Shown in pieces: positions 50,955-58,614 of a DNA stretch of 64,000 nt. Source of the DNA: Metarhizobium sp964253915 (GTDB taxonomy: Bacteria > Pseudomonadota > Alphaproteobacteria > Rhizobiales > Rhizobiaceae). A model generated the notes under the pieces. That model was not told the DNA's origin and searched no databases. It saw nothing but the letters and a program-made list of their open reading frames with translations. The stretch covers positions 186,001 to 250,000 of the forward strand of contig NZ_CAXUSG020000003.1 in the NCBI RefSeq assembly GCF_964253915.1, in the 5' to 3' direction. The position numbers and the translations under genes were made by a program. Within the stretch, counting starts at the first letter, position 1. Each line of letters begins with the position of its first letter.

Positions 50955-51839
50955 TTACTCATTTGCCTTTTTCCGAATCAAACCCTCCTGCGCCACCGAG
51001 GCGACGAGCAGGCCAGAACGGGAAAACAGGCTGCCGCGCGTCATGCCACGAGCACCGGAAGCACTCGGGCTGTCCTGAGTGTAGAGCAGCCAGTCGTCGA
51101 GCGGAAACGGCCGGTGGAACCACATGGCATGGTCGAGGCTCGCCACCTGCAGCGTCTGGTCGAAGATCGACGTGCCATGGGCATAAAGCGAGGTATCGAG
51201 CAGCGTCATGTCGGAGAGGTAGGCGAGGACCGCCGCCTGCAGCTTTCGATCAGCCGGCACCGGGCCGGTGGTGCGCACCCAGACATCCTGGCGCGGCGGC
51301 AGCTTTTCGCTGGAAACGTAGTGAGTGAAGGCGGTCGGACGGAACTCGATGGCCCGGCGCCGTGCCCAGTAGCGGCGGATGGGCTCGGAGGCATGCGCCA
51401 GAAATTCGCTCTTGATGCGTTCCTCGTCCATCAGCTCTTCCGGCTGCGGCACCGCGGGGATCTCGACCTGGTGGTCGAAGCCCGGCTCCTCCAGCTGGAA
51501 GGAGGCCGACATGGCGAAGATCGGCTTGCCGTGCTGGATCGCCACCGTGCGCCGCGTGGTGAAGCCGGCGCCGTCGCGGATACGCTCGACCTGGTAGAGG
51601 ATCGGCACCGAGGGATCGCCGGGCCGCATGAAATAGGCGTGCAGCGAATGCACGAAGCGATCGGGATCGACGCAGCGCTGCGCCGCCATCAGCGCCTGGG
51701 CGATGACCTGGCCGCCGAAGACACGTTGCCAGTCGGTCTGCGGGCTCTGGCCGCGATAGAGATTCTCCTCGATCTTTTCGAGATCGAGCAAGTCGAGAAG
51801 CTGCTCCATCGGGGAAAGGGAGTTTTCGGGTCGCGACAT
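50955..51839 (-). CDS. tesB: Acyl-CoA thioesterase II
   Basis: This 294-residue double hotdog-fold thioesterase hydrolyses medium and long acyl-CoAs. The features are the N-terminal LLDLLDLEKIEENLYRGQSPQTDWQRVFGGQVIAQALMAA, HSLHAYFMRPGDPSVPILYQVERIRDGAGFTTRRTVAIQHGKPIF, and the C-terminal DHAMWFHRPFPLDDWLLYTQDSP. The ATG at 51839 is preferred over the GTG at 51875. It is divergent from the UbiH-family gene, 85 bases apart. Confidence 0.95.
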   Translation of the reverse strand: MSRPENSLSPMEQLLDLLDLEKIEENLYRGQSPQTDWQRVFGGQVIAQALMAAQRCVDPDRFVHSLHAYFMRPGDPSVPILYQVERIRDGAGFTTRRTVAIQHGKPIFAMSASFQLEEPGFDHQVEIPAVPQPEELMDEERIKSEFLAHASEPIRRYWARRRAIEFRPTAFTHYVSSEKLPPRQDVWVRTTGPVPADRKLQAAVLAYLSDMTLLDTSLYAHGTSIFDQTLQVASLDHAMWFHRPFPLDDWLLYTQDSPSASGARGMTRGSLFSRSGLLVASVAQEGLIRKKANE

Positions 51840-51924
51840 TTTGAACAAACTCCGACGGTAGGAAGGGACCGACACATCCTCTATAGTCGGGCCTTCGGAG
51901 ACTCAAGCAACTAGGGAGCGGACA

Positions 51925-53139
51925 ATGATCGATATGCTGGTGGTGGGTGGCGGTTATGTCGGCCTTTCGCTTGCGGTTGCCGTCAAGCAGGCCGCCCCGC
52001 ATCTTGCCGTCGAGGTGCTGGAAGCCGCACCCGAGGATGCCTGGCGCAACGATGGCCGCGCCTCGGCGATCATCGCCGCCGCCTCGCAGCTTCTCGACAT
52101 CCTCGGCGTCTGGCAGGATATCGAACCCGAAGCCCAGCCGATCACCCGCATGGTCGTCACCGATTCGCGCACCGGCGATCCGGTGCGCCCGGTGTTCCTC
52201 ACCTTTGCCGGCGAGGTGACGGAGGGCAAACCTTTTGCCCACATGATCCCCAACCTCGCCCTCGTCGGCGCCCTGCGCCAGGCCTGCGAACGCCTTGGCG
52301 TGACGATCCGCCACCGCACGACGGCTGCAGGTTTTTCCGCCGGCAGCACCCATGTCGACGTCACCCTGGCGGATGGCTCGCCCTTGCAGGCGCGCCTGCT
52401 GGTCGCCTGCGACGGCGTGCGCTCGAAACTGCGCGACATGGCCGGCATCAAGACGGTGCGCTGGGACTACGGTCAGTCCGGCATCGTCACCACGGTGGAA
52501 CACGAGCGGCCGCATGAGGGCTGCGCCGAGGAGCATTTCCTGCCCGCCGGCCCCTTCGCCATCCTGCCGCTGAAAAACAACCGCTCCTCGCTGGTCTGGA
52601 CCGAACGCACCGCCGATGCCGACCGCCTGGTGCGCGCCGACGATCTCGTCTTCGAGGAAGAACTGGAGCGGCGCTTCGGCCACAAGCTCGGCCGCCTCAC
52701 CGTCGTCGGCGACCGCCGCGCCTTCCCGCTCGGCCTGACGCTGGCACGCGACTTCGTCGCGCCACGTTTCGCGCTGGCCGGCGATGCGGCGCACGGCATC
52801 CACCCGATTTCCGGCCAGGGCCTCAATCTCGGCTTCAAGGATGTGGCGGCGCTGGCGGAAACCATCGTCGAAGCCGACCGCCTCGGCCTCGACATCGGCT
52901 CGCTGACGATCCTGGAACGCTACCAGACCTGGCGCCGCTTCGACACCTTTCGCATGGGCGTCACCACAGATGTGCTCAACCGGCTGTTTTCCAACGATAT
53001 CGGCCCGCTGCGGCTGATGCGTGATTTCGGCCTCGGACTGGTGGAGCGGATGCCGAAACTCAAGGATTATTTCATCGGCGAAGCGGCCGGCCTGACGGCG
53101 AAAAACAATCCGCGCCTGCTGGCGGGCCAGCCGATCTGA
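51925..53139 (+). CDS. UbiH/UbiF-family FAD-dependent monooxygenase
   Basis: This 404-residue flavoprotein monooxygenase of the ubiquinone-biosynthesis group has an N-terminal GxGxxG motif in VVGGGYVGLSLAVAV, the ARLLVACDGVRSKLR segment, and the second FAD motif GDAAHGIHPISGQGLNLGFKDVAALAETI, which is diagnostic. Members hydroxylate the quinone ring at C1, C5 or C6; one alphaproteobacterial protein (UbiL) acts on more than one position. The position here is not known. No other ubi gene is adjacent. Confidence 0.9.
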   Translation: MIDMLVVGGGYVGLSLAVAVKQAAPHLAVEVLEAAPEDAWRNDGRASAIIAAASQLLDILGVWQDIEPEAQPITRMVVTDSRTGDPVRPVFLTFAGEVTEGKPFAHMIPNLALVGALRQACERLGVTIRHRTTAAGFSAGSTHVDVTLADGSPLQARLLVACDGVRSKLRDMAGIKTVRWDYGQSGIVTTVEHERPHEGCAEEHFLPAGPFAILPLKNNRSSLVWTERTADADRLVRADDLVFEEELERRFGHKLGRLTVVGDRRAFPLGLTLARDFVAPRFALAGDAAHGIHPISGQGLNLGFKDVAALAETIVEADRLGLDIGSLTILERYQTWRRFDTFRMGVTTDVLNRLFSNDIGPLRLMRDFGLGLVERMPKLKDYFIGEAAGLTAKNNPRLLAGQPI

Positions 53140-53146
53140 GCGGCGA

Positions 53147-53335
53147 TCAGTCCTCCAGCCGGCGGGCCTCCGACACCAGCATGATCGGGATACCGTCGCG
53201 GATCGGATAGGCAAGCTTGGCACGCTCGGAAACCAGCTCGTTCTTGTCCCGATCAAAAGACAACCTGCCCTTGGTCAGCGGGCAGACGAGCAGTTCCAGC
53301 AGCCGCGGATCGACCTTGCTGAGATTTTCATCCAT
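53147..53335 (-). CDS. Trm112-like zinc-ribbon protein (UPF0434)
   Basis: This 62-residue protein resembles the Trm112 family, with LLELLVCPLTKGRLSFDRDKNELVSERAKLAYPIRDGIPIMLVSEAR. Only one Cys of the usual zinc ligands remains (VCPLT), so the zinc site is degenerate, as in YcaR of E. coli. Function is unknown; family members activate methyltransferases in eukaryotes and archaea. The ATG at 53335 overlaps the last base of the Lon-domain gene's stop (TAATG), so the two are translationally coupled. Confidence 0.88.
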   Translation of the reverse strand: MDENLSKVDPRLLELLVCPLTKGRLSFDRDKNELVSERAKLAYPIRDGIPIMLVSEARRLED

Positions 53336-53991
53336 TACTGCAGGACCGTATCGGAATCATCGCCGCCGGCAATGACGATTTCGGTGATGGCGATCAGCGT
53401 TTCCGCTCGTGTCTTGAGGTCCGGCGCCTCGAGCAACGCCTGCTTTTCCGCTGGCCCGAAGGGCGACATCATCGACACCGAATTGACCAGCGTCATGTTG
53501 CTCGCCCGCTCGACGCTGTCCCAGTCGGCTTCCAGCTTGTTGGCATCGAGATAGGCGCGGAACGCCGCGAGCAACGCCTGCCGGTCGATACCGCCGTCCT
53601 CGCTCGCCAAGGTGAGGTCGGAGATGAACGGCGCAATGCGAAAATTACGATAGGGCTTGTGGCTCGCCACCTCCTCGATCAGCCGGTAGCGGCAGATGCC
53701 GGTGAGCGAGGTGATGTAGCGCCCGTCGCCAGTCTCGGCAATCGAAGTGATGCGGCCAAGGCAGCCGACCTGGCAGAATTCGGAATGGATCTGTTCGGAA
53801 TAGGAGGGCTGCACCATGCCGATCAGCCGGTTATGGGCGAGCGCATCGTCGAACATCATCAGGTAGCGCGGCTCGAAGATATTCAGCGGCAACTGTCCCC
53901 CCGGCAGCAGCAGCGCCCCGGACAGCGGGAAGATCGGGATTGTTTCCGGCAGATCACCCTGTTTCAGATATCTGGCGTTTCCCGCTTGCAT
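53335..53991 (-). CDS. Lon N-terminal (substrate-binding) domain protein
   Basis: This 218-residue protein has only the Lon substrate-binding domain (PF02190): IPIFPLSGALLLPGGQLPLNIFEPRYLMMFDDALAHNRLIGMVQP, then RITSIAETGDGRYITSLTGICRYRL, and a helical C-terminal part. No ATPase or protease domain follows. Such stand-alone proteins (COG2802) are widespread and their role is unknown. It ends in a TAATG overlap with the Trm112-like gene. It lies 96 bases downstream of the thioredoxin gene on the same strand, so the three may form one operon. Confidence 0.9.
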   Translation of the reverse strand: MQAGNARYLKQGDLPETIPIFPLSGALLLPGGQLPLNIFEPRYLMMFDDALAHNRLIGMVQPSYSEQIHSEFCQVGCLGRITSIAETGDGRYITSLTGICRYRLIEEVASHKPYRNFRIAPFISDLTLASEDGGIDRQALLAAFRAYLDANKLEADWDSVERASNMTLVNSVSMMSPFGPAEKQALLEAPDLKTRAETLIAITEIVIAGGDDSDTVLQ

Positions 53992-54087
53992 CAGAATACG
54001 TCCCGTCTGTTTTTAGGCCGGGTCCTTCGTCCGTGATCCGGCGTCCGCACCTTAATTTGGTGCGTTCGCCGGAAAACACAAGGTGTT

Positions 54088-55056
54088 TTACGAAAACAGG
54101 ATCGAGGAGAGCTTGCGTCGCGCCGCAATCGTCGCCGGATCTTTCACACCCCAGACGTCGAAGAACTGCAGGAGCTGGCGGCGGGCGCCATCATCGTCGA
54201 AAGCGCGGTCGCGGCGCATGATGAACAGGAGATGGTCGGCAGCCTCGTCACGCTTGCCTTCGACGTTGAGGATCTTGGCAAGTTTCATCCGCGCTTCGTG
54301 ATGCTCCGGATTGAGCGCCAGTTCACGCTCGATGGCAACGGGATCGCCGAGCTTGCGCGCTTCCTCGATCTGGTCGAGCTTTTTCACCACTGCCTGGATC
54401 GCCGCGTCCTTGGAAAGTTCTTCGGGCAGGCTATCGACCAGTTCGCGCGCCTGGCCGTGTTCGCCGCCGCCGATCAGGCTTCCGGCAAGACCTGCCAGCG
54501 CCCGGACGTTGTCGCCGTCGGCCTGCAGAACGGCACCATAAAGCTGGGAAGCCGCTTCGAAATCGCCAGCTGCGGCAAGACCATCGGCCTCATCGAGCAC
54601 GGCGGCGATTTCGACGGCCGGATCGTCGGCGGCAGGGCCGGCAATACGATCGATGAACTGGCGGATCTGGCTGTCCGGCACCGCCCCCATGAAACCGTCC
54701 ACCGGGCGGCCATTGACAAAGGCGATCACCGCCGGAATCGACTGGATGCCGAGCTGGCCGGGAATGGACGGATGATCGTCGATGTTCAGCTTGACCAGCT
54801 TGACGCGGCCGCGCGCCTCGTCGACCACCTTTTCCAGGACGGGCGTCAGCTGCTTGCACGGACCGCACCACGGCGCCCAGAAATCGACGAGAACCGGCTG
54901 GCGGCGCGATTCCTCGAGCACGTCCTTGGTAAAGGCAGCCGTCGTCGTGTCCTTGATATGGCCGCCCGCGGCGGCCTGCGCACCGCCGAGATCGACAGAT
55001 GCCGACATCTGGCTGCCGAAAGAACCGCCATAAGGATTGTTGTTCACGCCGCTCAT
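54088..55056 (-). CDS. CnoX/YbbN-like thioredoxin-TPR protein
   Basis: This 322-residue cytoplasmic protein has an N-terminal thioredoxin domain with active site WAPWCGPCKQLTP near residue 62 and cis-Pro region GIQSIPAVIAF, followed by a TPR-like helical region of about 190 residues (DDPAVEIAAVLDEADGLAAAGDFEAASQLYGAVLQADGDNVRALAGLAGSLI). This is the CnoX (YbbN) layout, a redox-linked holdase working with GroEL and DnaK. Residues 1-38 are a variable extension. The ATG at 55056 has GGGAGA upstream. It lies downstream of the ProX-type gene and upstream of the Lon-domain gene. Confidence 0.9.
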   Translation of the reverse strand: MSGVNNNPYGGSFGSQMSASVDLGGAQAAAGGHIKDTTTAAFTKDVLEESRRQPVLVDFWAPWCGPCKQLTPVLEKVVDEARGRVKLVKLNIDDHPSIPGQLGIQSIPAVIAFVNGRPVDGFMGAVPDSQIRQFIDRIAGPAADDPAVEIAAVLDEADGLAAAGDFEAASQLYGAVLQADGDNVRALAGLAGSLIGGGEHGQARELVDSLPEELSKDAAIQAVVKKLDQIEEARKLGDPVAIERELALNPEHHEARMKLAKILNVEGKRDEAADHLLFIMRRDRAFDDDGARRQLLQFFDVWGVKDPATIAARRKLSSILFS

Positions 55057-55128
55057 CAAATCTCTCCCGCCATCATCGGCCTTGCCGGCCGTTTTCACTG
55101 GTCATCGCTTGCCAGCTTAAATCGTATG

Positions 55129-55638
55129 TCAGGCCGTGACTTTCAAGACAAGCGGCGTGTGGCCGGTCGCCTCCATAAAGCGGATCAGGTCGTCGCGCGC
55201 AATCGATGTCGTGGCATCGTTGGACAGCGGATGGCAATTGATGATGTCGTTTTTCATCAGATCCGCATCGAGCACGAAGGTGACATTATGGCCGGCGTCG
55301 TTGATGGCGCCGAAGGCGGTGACGGAGCCGGGTTCGACGCCCAGATATTCCATCAGCTTTTCCGGCTTGCCGAACGATACCTTGCTGGCGCCGCCGATCA
55401 GCGTGTGCACCGTCTTCAGGTCGACGGCGGCATTTTCCTCGACGGTCAGCAGGAAGAACTGGTCCTTCTTGTCCTTGACGAACAGGTTCTTGGTATGGCC
55501 GCCGGGAATTTCGTCGCGCAGCGACACCGATTCGGCGACGGTATAGACCGGGGGGTGATCCTTGGTGGCGTGCTTGATGCCCAGCTCGTCGAGAAACCGG
55601 AAAAGCTCTTCGCGCGTCTTTGGTGCCGTCTCTGTCAT
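55129..55638 (-). CDS. Prolyl-tRNA editing protein ProX / YbaK-type aminoacyl-tRNA deacylase
   Basis: This protein of about 169 residues (depending on start) trans-edits misacylated tRNAs such as Ala- or Cys-tRNA(Pro). The YbaK-domain features are the N-terminal LFRFLDELGIKHATKDHPPVYTVAESVSLRDEIPGGHTKNLFVKDKKDQFFLL, LKTVHTLIGGASKVSFGKPEKLMEYLGVEPGSVTAFGAIND, and NVTFVLDADLMKNDIINCHPLSNDATTSI. Three in-frame ATGs are close together (55638, 55644, 55650); the most downstream is used because GGGA lies six bases before it. It is upstream of the CnoX-like gene. Confidence 0.88.
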   Translation of the reverse strand: MTETAPKTREELFRFLDELGIKHATKDHPPVYTVAESVSLRDEIPGGHTKNLFVKDKKDQFFLLTVEENAAVDLKTVHTLIGGASKVSFGKPEKLMEYLGVEPGSVTAFGAINDAGHNVTFVLDADLMKNDIINCHPLSNDATTSIARDDLIRFMEATGHTPLVLKVTA

Positions 55639-55904
55639 GTGCATTCCCATGGGTCGAAATCGATAGGCCGGAGGCCCGGCTGCCTCTGATACGATCCGCA
55701 GATCGCTTTTGCAATCTTTGATGCCAAATCGAAAACCCAGCATTTCCAGGCCTTTTGCCGCCCAAAACCCGCCTTCCGAAATTTTTCTCGAAGAAATCGT
55801 CATTTCCCTGTTGCATTTGAAAAGGGTTTGGGCGATATAGCGCCCGTCGCCGGAAACGAGCGGCCCACGGTCTAGCTAACTACCACGGACCGGTGGATTG
55901 ATGA

Positions 55905-55979
55905 GCGGGTGTAGCTCAGTGGTAGAGCACAACCTTGCCAAGGTTGGGGTCGAGGGTTCGAATCCCTTCGCCCGCTCCA
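55905..55979 (+). tRNA. tRNA-Gly (anticodon GCC)
   Basis: A 75-base cloverleaf: acceptor GCGGGTG pairs with CGCCCGC, the D-arm has TAGCTCAGTGGTAGAGCA, the anticodon loop is TTGCCAA (anticodon GCC) and the T-arm has GGTTCGAATCC. The CCA end is encoded. It lies alone between the ProX-type gene and the thiamine gene. Confidence 0.97.
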
Positions 55980-56123
55980 AATTCTCCCAAAGACGTTGAA
56001 ATTGAGAACAGGCCTTCGGGCCAAGCCGTGTTTGCTTGCCCGTTGCAGGCGGTGACGTGGCCGTGATGGTGACCGCGGGAAAGCCTTTCCCTTTGCGGCC
56101 AGTTTGCGTTATGGGCAGTGCCC

Positions 56124-56774
56124 ATGAACCATGAAACATTTGCGATCCTGCTCGGTGGCGCCCTGACGCCGAACGACCGGCTGAAGGCGGTGCTGACCAG
56201 TGCCCGCTTCATTGCCGCCGATGGCGGCATGCGGCATGCAGCAGCGCTGGGCGTCACGCCCGAGCTTTGGGTCGGCGACTTCGATTCGACATCGCAGCAG
56301 CTTCTCGACACCTGGCCGAACGTGCCGCGTCAGCCCTACCCGGCCGCCAAGACCGAGACCGATGGCGAGATCGCCGTTTCCGAGGCGCTGGAGCGCGGCG
56401 CTGGCCGCATCATCCTGGCCGGCGCGCTTGGCGGCGACCGCAGCGACCACGCGCTGCAACACTATCTTTCGGCCATTAGCCTGGCTGAGACCGGCAAGGG
56501 CGTGCTTTTGACCTCGGGCGACGAAGAAGCGGTGCCGCTTCTGCCCGGCCAAAAGACGCTGGACCTGCCCGCCGGCTCGTTATTCTCTGTACTCGGTTTT
56601 ACCGAGCTCGACGGATTGTCGCTGGAAAACGTGCGGTATCCGCTGGAGCGCTTCCATTTGCCCTTCGGCTCGTCGCGCACCATATCCAACGTCGCGAACG
56701 GTCCGGTGACCTTTACCCTTCATAGCGGCAAGGCCCTGATCCTTGCCCGTCCCTTCGATTTCAGCGGAGCCTGA
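56124..56774 (+). CDS. thiN: Thiamine diphosphokinase
   Basis: This 216-residue enzyme converts thiamine and ATP to thiamine diphosphate (TPK/ThiN family). The N-terminal half has ARFIAADGGMRHAAALGVTPELWVGDFDSTSQQLL with the catalytic DG and GDFDS motifs, then KTETDGEIAVSEAL and GALGGDRSDHALQHYL with the conserved GGRxDH-like motif. The C-terminal half is the beta-barrel TPK domain. The ATG at 56124 is preferred to a GTG six bases upstream. It is followed three bases on by the ABC-F gene, so the two are probably co-transcribed. Confidence 0.93.
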   Translation: MNHETFAILLGGALTPNDRLKAVLTSARFIAADGGMRHAAALGVTPELWVGDFDSTSQQLLDTWPNVPRQPYPAAKTETDGEIAVSEALERGAGRIILAGALGGDRSDHALQHYLSAISLAETGKGVLLTSGDEEAVPLLPGQKTLDLPAGSLFSVLGFTELDGLSLENVRYPLERFHLPFGSSRTISNVANGPVTFTLHSGKALILARPFDFSGA

Positions 56775-56777
56775 CCC

Positions 56778-58598
56778 TTGGCGCCTCCTATTCTCAAACT
56801 TGACGATATCCGTCTCAGCTTCGGCGGCGCGCCGCTGCTCAATGGCGCGAACCTGCAGCTCGAACCCGGCGACCGCATCTGCCTCGTCGGCCGCAACGGC
56901 TCCGGCAAGTCGACCCTGATGAAGATAGCCGCCGGCCTGGTGGAAGCGCAGTCCGGCGAAGTCTTCCGCCATCCCTCGGCCACCGTGCGCTACCTGCACC
57001 AGGCCCCGGATTTCGACGGTTATTTGACGGTGCAGGCCTATGCGGAAGCCGGGCTCGGACCGAGCGATGATCCTTACCGGGTGACCTATCTGCTGGAACA
57101 TCTGGGTCTCACCGGCAGCGAATCGCCGCAGAGCCTTTCCGGCGGCGAGGCCCGGCGCGCAGCACTGGCGCGCGTCATGGCGCCGGAACCGGATATCCTG
57201 CTGCTCGACGAACCGACCAACCATCTCGACCTGCCGACCATCGAATGGCTGGAAGGCGAGTTGCAGAAAACCAAGTCCAGCCTGATCCTGATCTCGCACG
57301 ACCGCCGCTTTTTGGAAAAGGTCTCGACGGCGACCGTCTGGCTCGACCGCGGCACATCCCGGCGCCTCGACCGCGGCTTTGCGCATTTCGAAGCATGGCG
57401 CGACCAGGTTCTGGAGGCGGAAGAGCTGGAGCAGCACAAGCTCGGCAAGGCAATCGAACGCGAGGAACATTGGCTGCGTTACGGCGTCACCGCGCGTCGC
57501 AAGCGCAACATGCGCCGCCTCGGCGAATTGCAGACCATGCGCGCCACCTATCGCGGCCACAAGGGACCGCAGGGCACGGTGCAGGCGACCGTCTCCGATG
57601 CCCGCGAATCCGGCAAGCTGGTCATCGAGGCGGAAAAGATCACCAAGGTTTACGGCGAGCGCACCATCGTCGCGCCCTTCTCCATCCGTGTCCATCGCGG
57701 CGATTGCATCGGCCTCGTCGGTCCGAACGGCGCCGGCAAGACGACATTGCTGAAGATGCTCACCGGCCAGCTGGAACCCGATTCCGGCACGATCAAGCTC
57801 GGCACCAATCTCGAAATCGCCACCCTCGACCAGAAACGCGAGGACCTCGACCTCACGGATACGCTGGCCAACTACCTGACGGACGGGCGCGGCGAAAACC
57901 TGCTGGTCAACGGCGAACAGCGGCATGTCACCGGCTACATGAAGGAATTCCTCTTCCAGCCGGAGCAGGCCCGCACACCGATCCTCAGCCTGTCCGGCGG
58001 CGAACGGGCACGGCTGATGCTGGCCCGCATCCTGTCGCGGCCGGCAAACCTGCTGATCCTCGACGAACCAACCAACGACCTCGATATCGAAACGCTCGAC
58101 CTGCTGCAGGAAATCGTCGCCGGCTTTCCCGGCACCGTCATCCTCGTCAGCCACGACCGCGATTTCCTCGACCGCACCGTGACATCGACGATCGCGCCGG
58201 CCAATCCGGAAGACCCGGACGGCCGCTGGATCGAATATGCCGGCGGCTACAGCGATATGCTGGCGCAGCGCAAGGGCGCGCTCGACGAGAAGCGCAAGGC
58301 CGAAAAGGCGGAGAAGGCCAAGACCGGGGAAACGGCTGCGGCCGAAAGCCCGAAGGCAAAAGGCAAGCTGTCCTACAAGCAAAAATTCGCGCTCGAAAAC
58401 CTGCCGAAAGAAATGGCCAAGGCGGAAGCCGAAATCGCCAAGCGCGAGGAAAGGATGGCTGACCCCAATCTTTTCTCCAAGGACCCCACCACCTTCAACA
58501 AGCTTGCCGCAGAAATGGAAAAACTGCGCGACAGCCTGACGAAGATGGAAGAGGAATGGCTGGAACTCGAAATGCTGCGGGAAGAGCTGGAAGGCTGA
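56778..58598 (+). CDS. ABC-F family ATPase (Uup-like)
   Basis: This 606-residue cytoplasmic protein has two ABC domains and no membrane segments. Walker A motifs are GRNGSGKST near residues 36-44 and GPNGAGKTT near 315-323; signature motifs are LSGGEARR and LSGGERAR; both Walker B motifs are intact (LLLDEPTNHLD and LILDEPTNDLD). The C-terminal 100 residues are a charged coiled coil (EKRKAEKAEKAKTG..., then AEAEIAKREERM), as in Uup. ABC-F proteins act on ribosomes, and Uup relates to ribosome function and transposon excision. The TTG start at 56778 gives the expected N-terminus; no better start exists. Confidence 0.92.
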   Translation: MAPPILKLDDIRLSFGGAPLLNGANLQLEPGDRICLVGRNGSGKSTLMKIAAGLVEAQSGEVFRHPSATVRYLHQAPDFDGYLTVQAYAEAGLGPSDDPYRVTYLLEHLGLTGSESPQSLSGGEARRAALARVMAPEPDILLLDEPTNHLDLPTIEWLEGELQKTKSSLILISHDRRFLEKVSTATVWLDRGTSRRLDRGFAHFEAWRDQVLEAEELEQHKLGKAIEREEHWLRYGVTARRKRNMRRLGELQTMRATYRGHKGPQGTVQATVSDARESGKLVIEAEKITKVYGERTIVAPFSIRVHRGDCIGLVGPNGAGKTTLLKMLTGQLEPDSGTIKLGTNLEIATLDQKREDLDLTDTLANYLTDGRGENLLVNGEQRHVTGYMKEFLFQPEQARTPILSLSGGERARLMLARILSRPANLLILDEPTNDLDIETLDLLQEIVAGFPGTVILVSHDRDFLDRTVTSTIAPANPEDPDGRWIEYAGGYSDMLAQRKGALDEKRKAEKAEKAKTGETAAAESPKAKGKLSYKQKFALENLPKEMAKAEAEIAKREERMADPNLFSKDPTTFNKLAAEMEKLRDSLTKMEEEWLELEMLREELEG

Positions 58599-58614
58599 TC
58601 CTGCAGTCTCTGCC

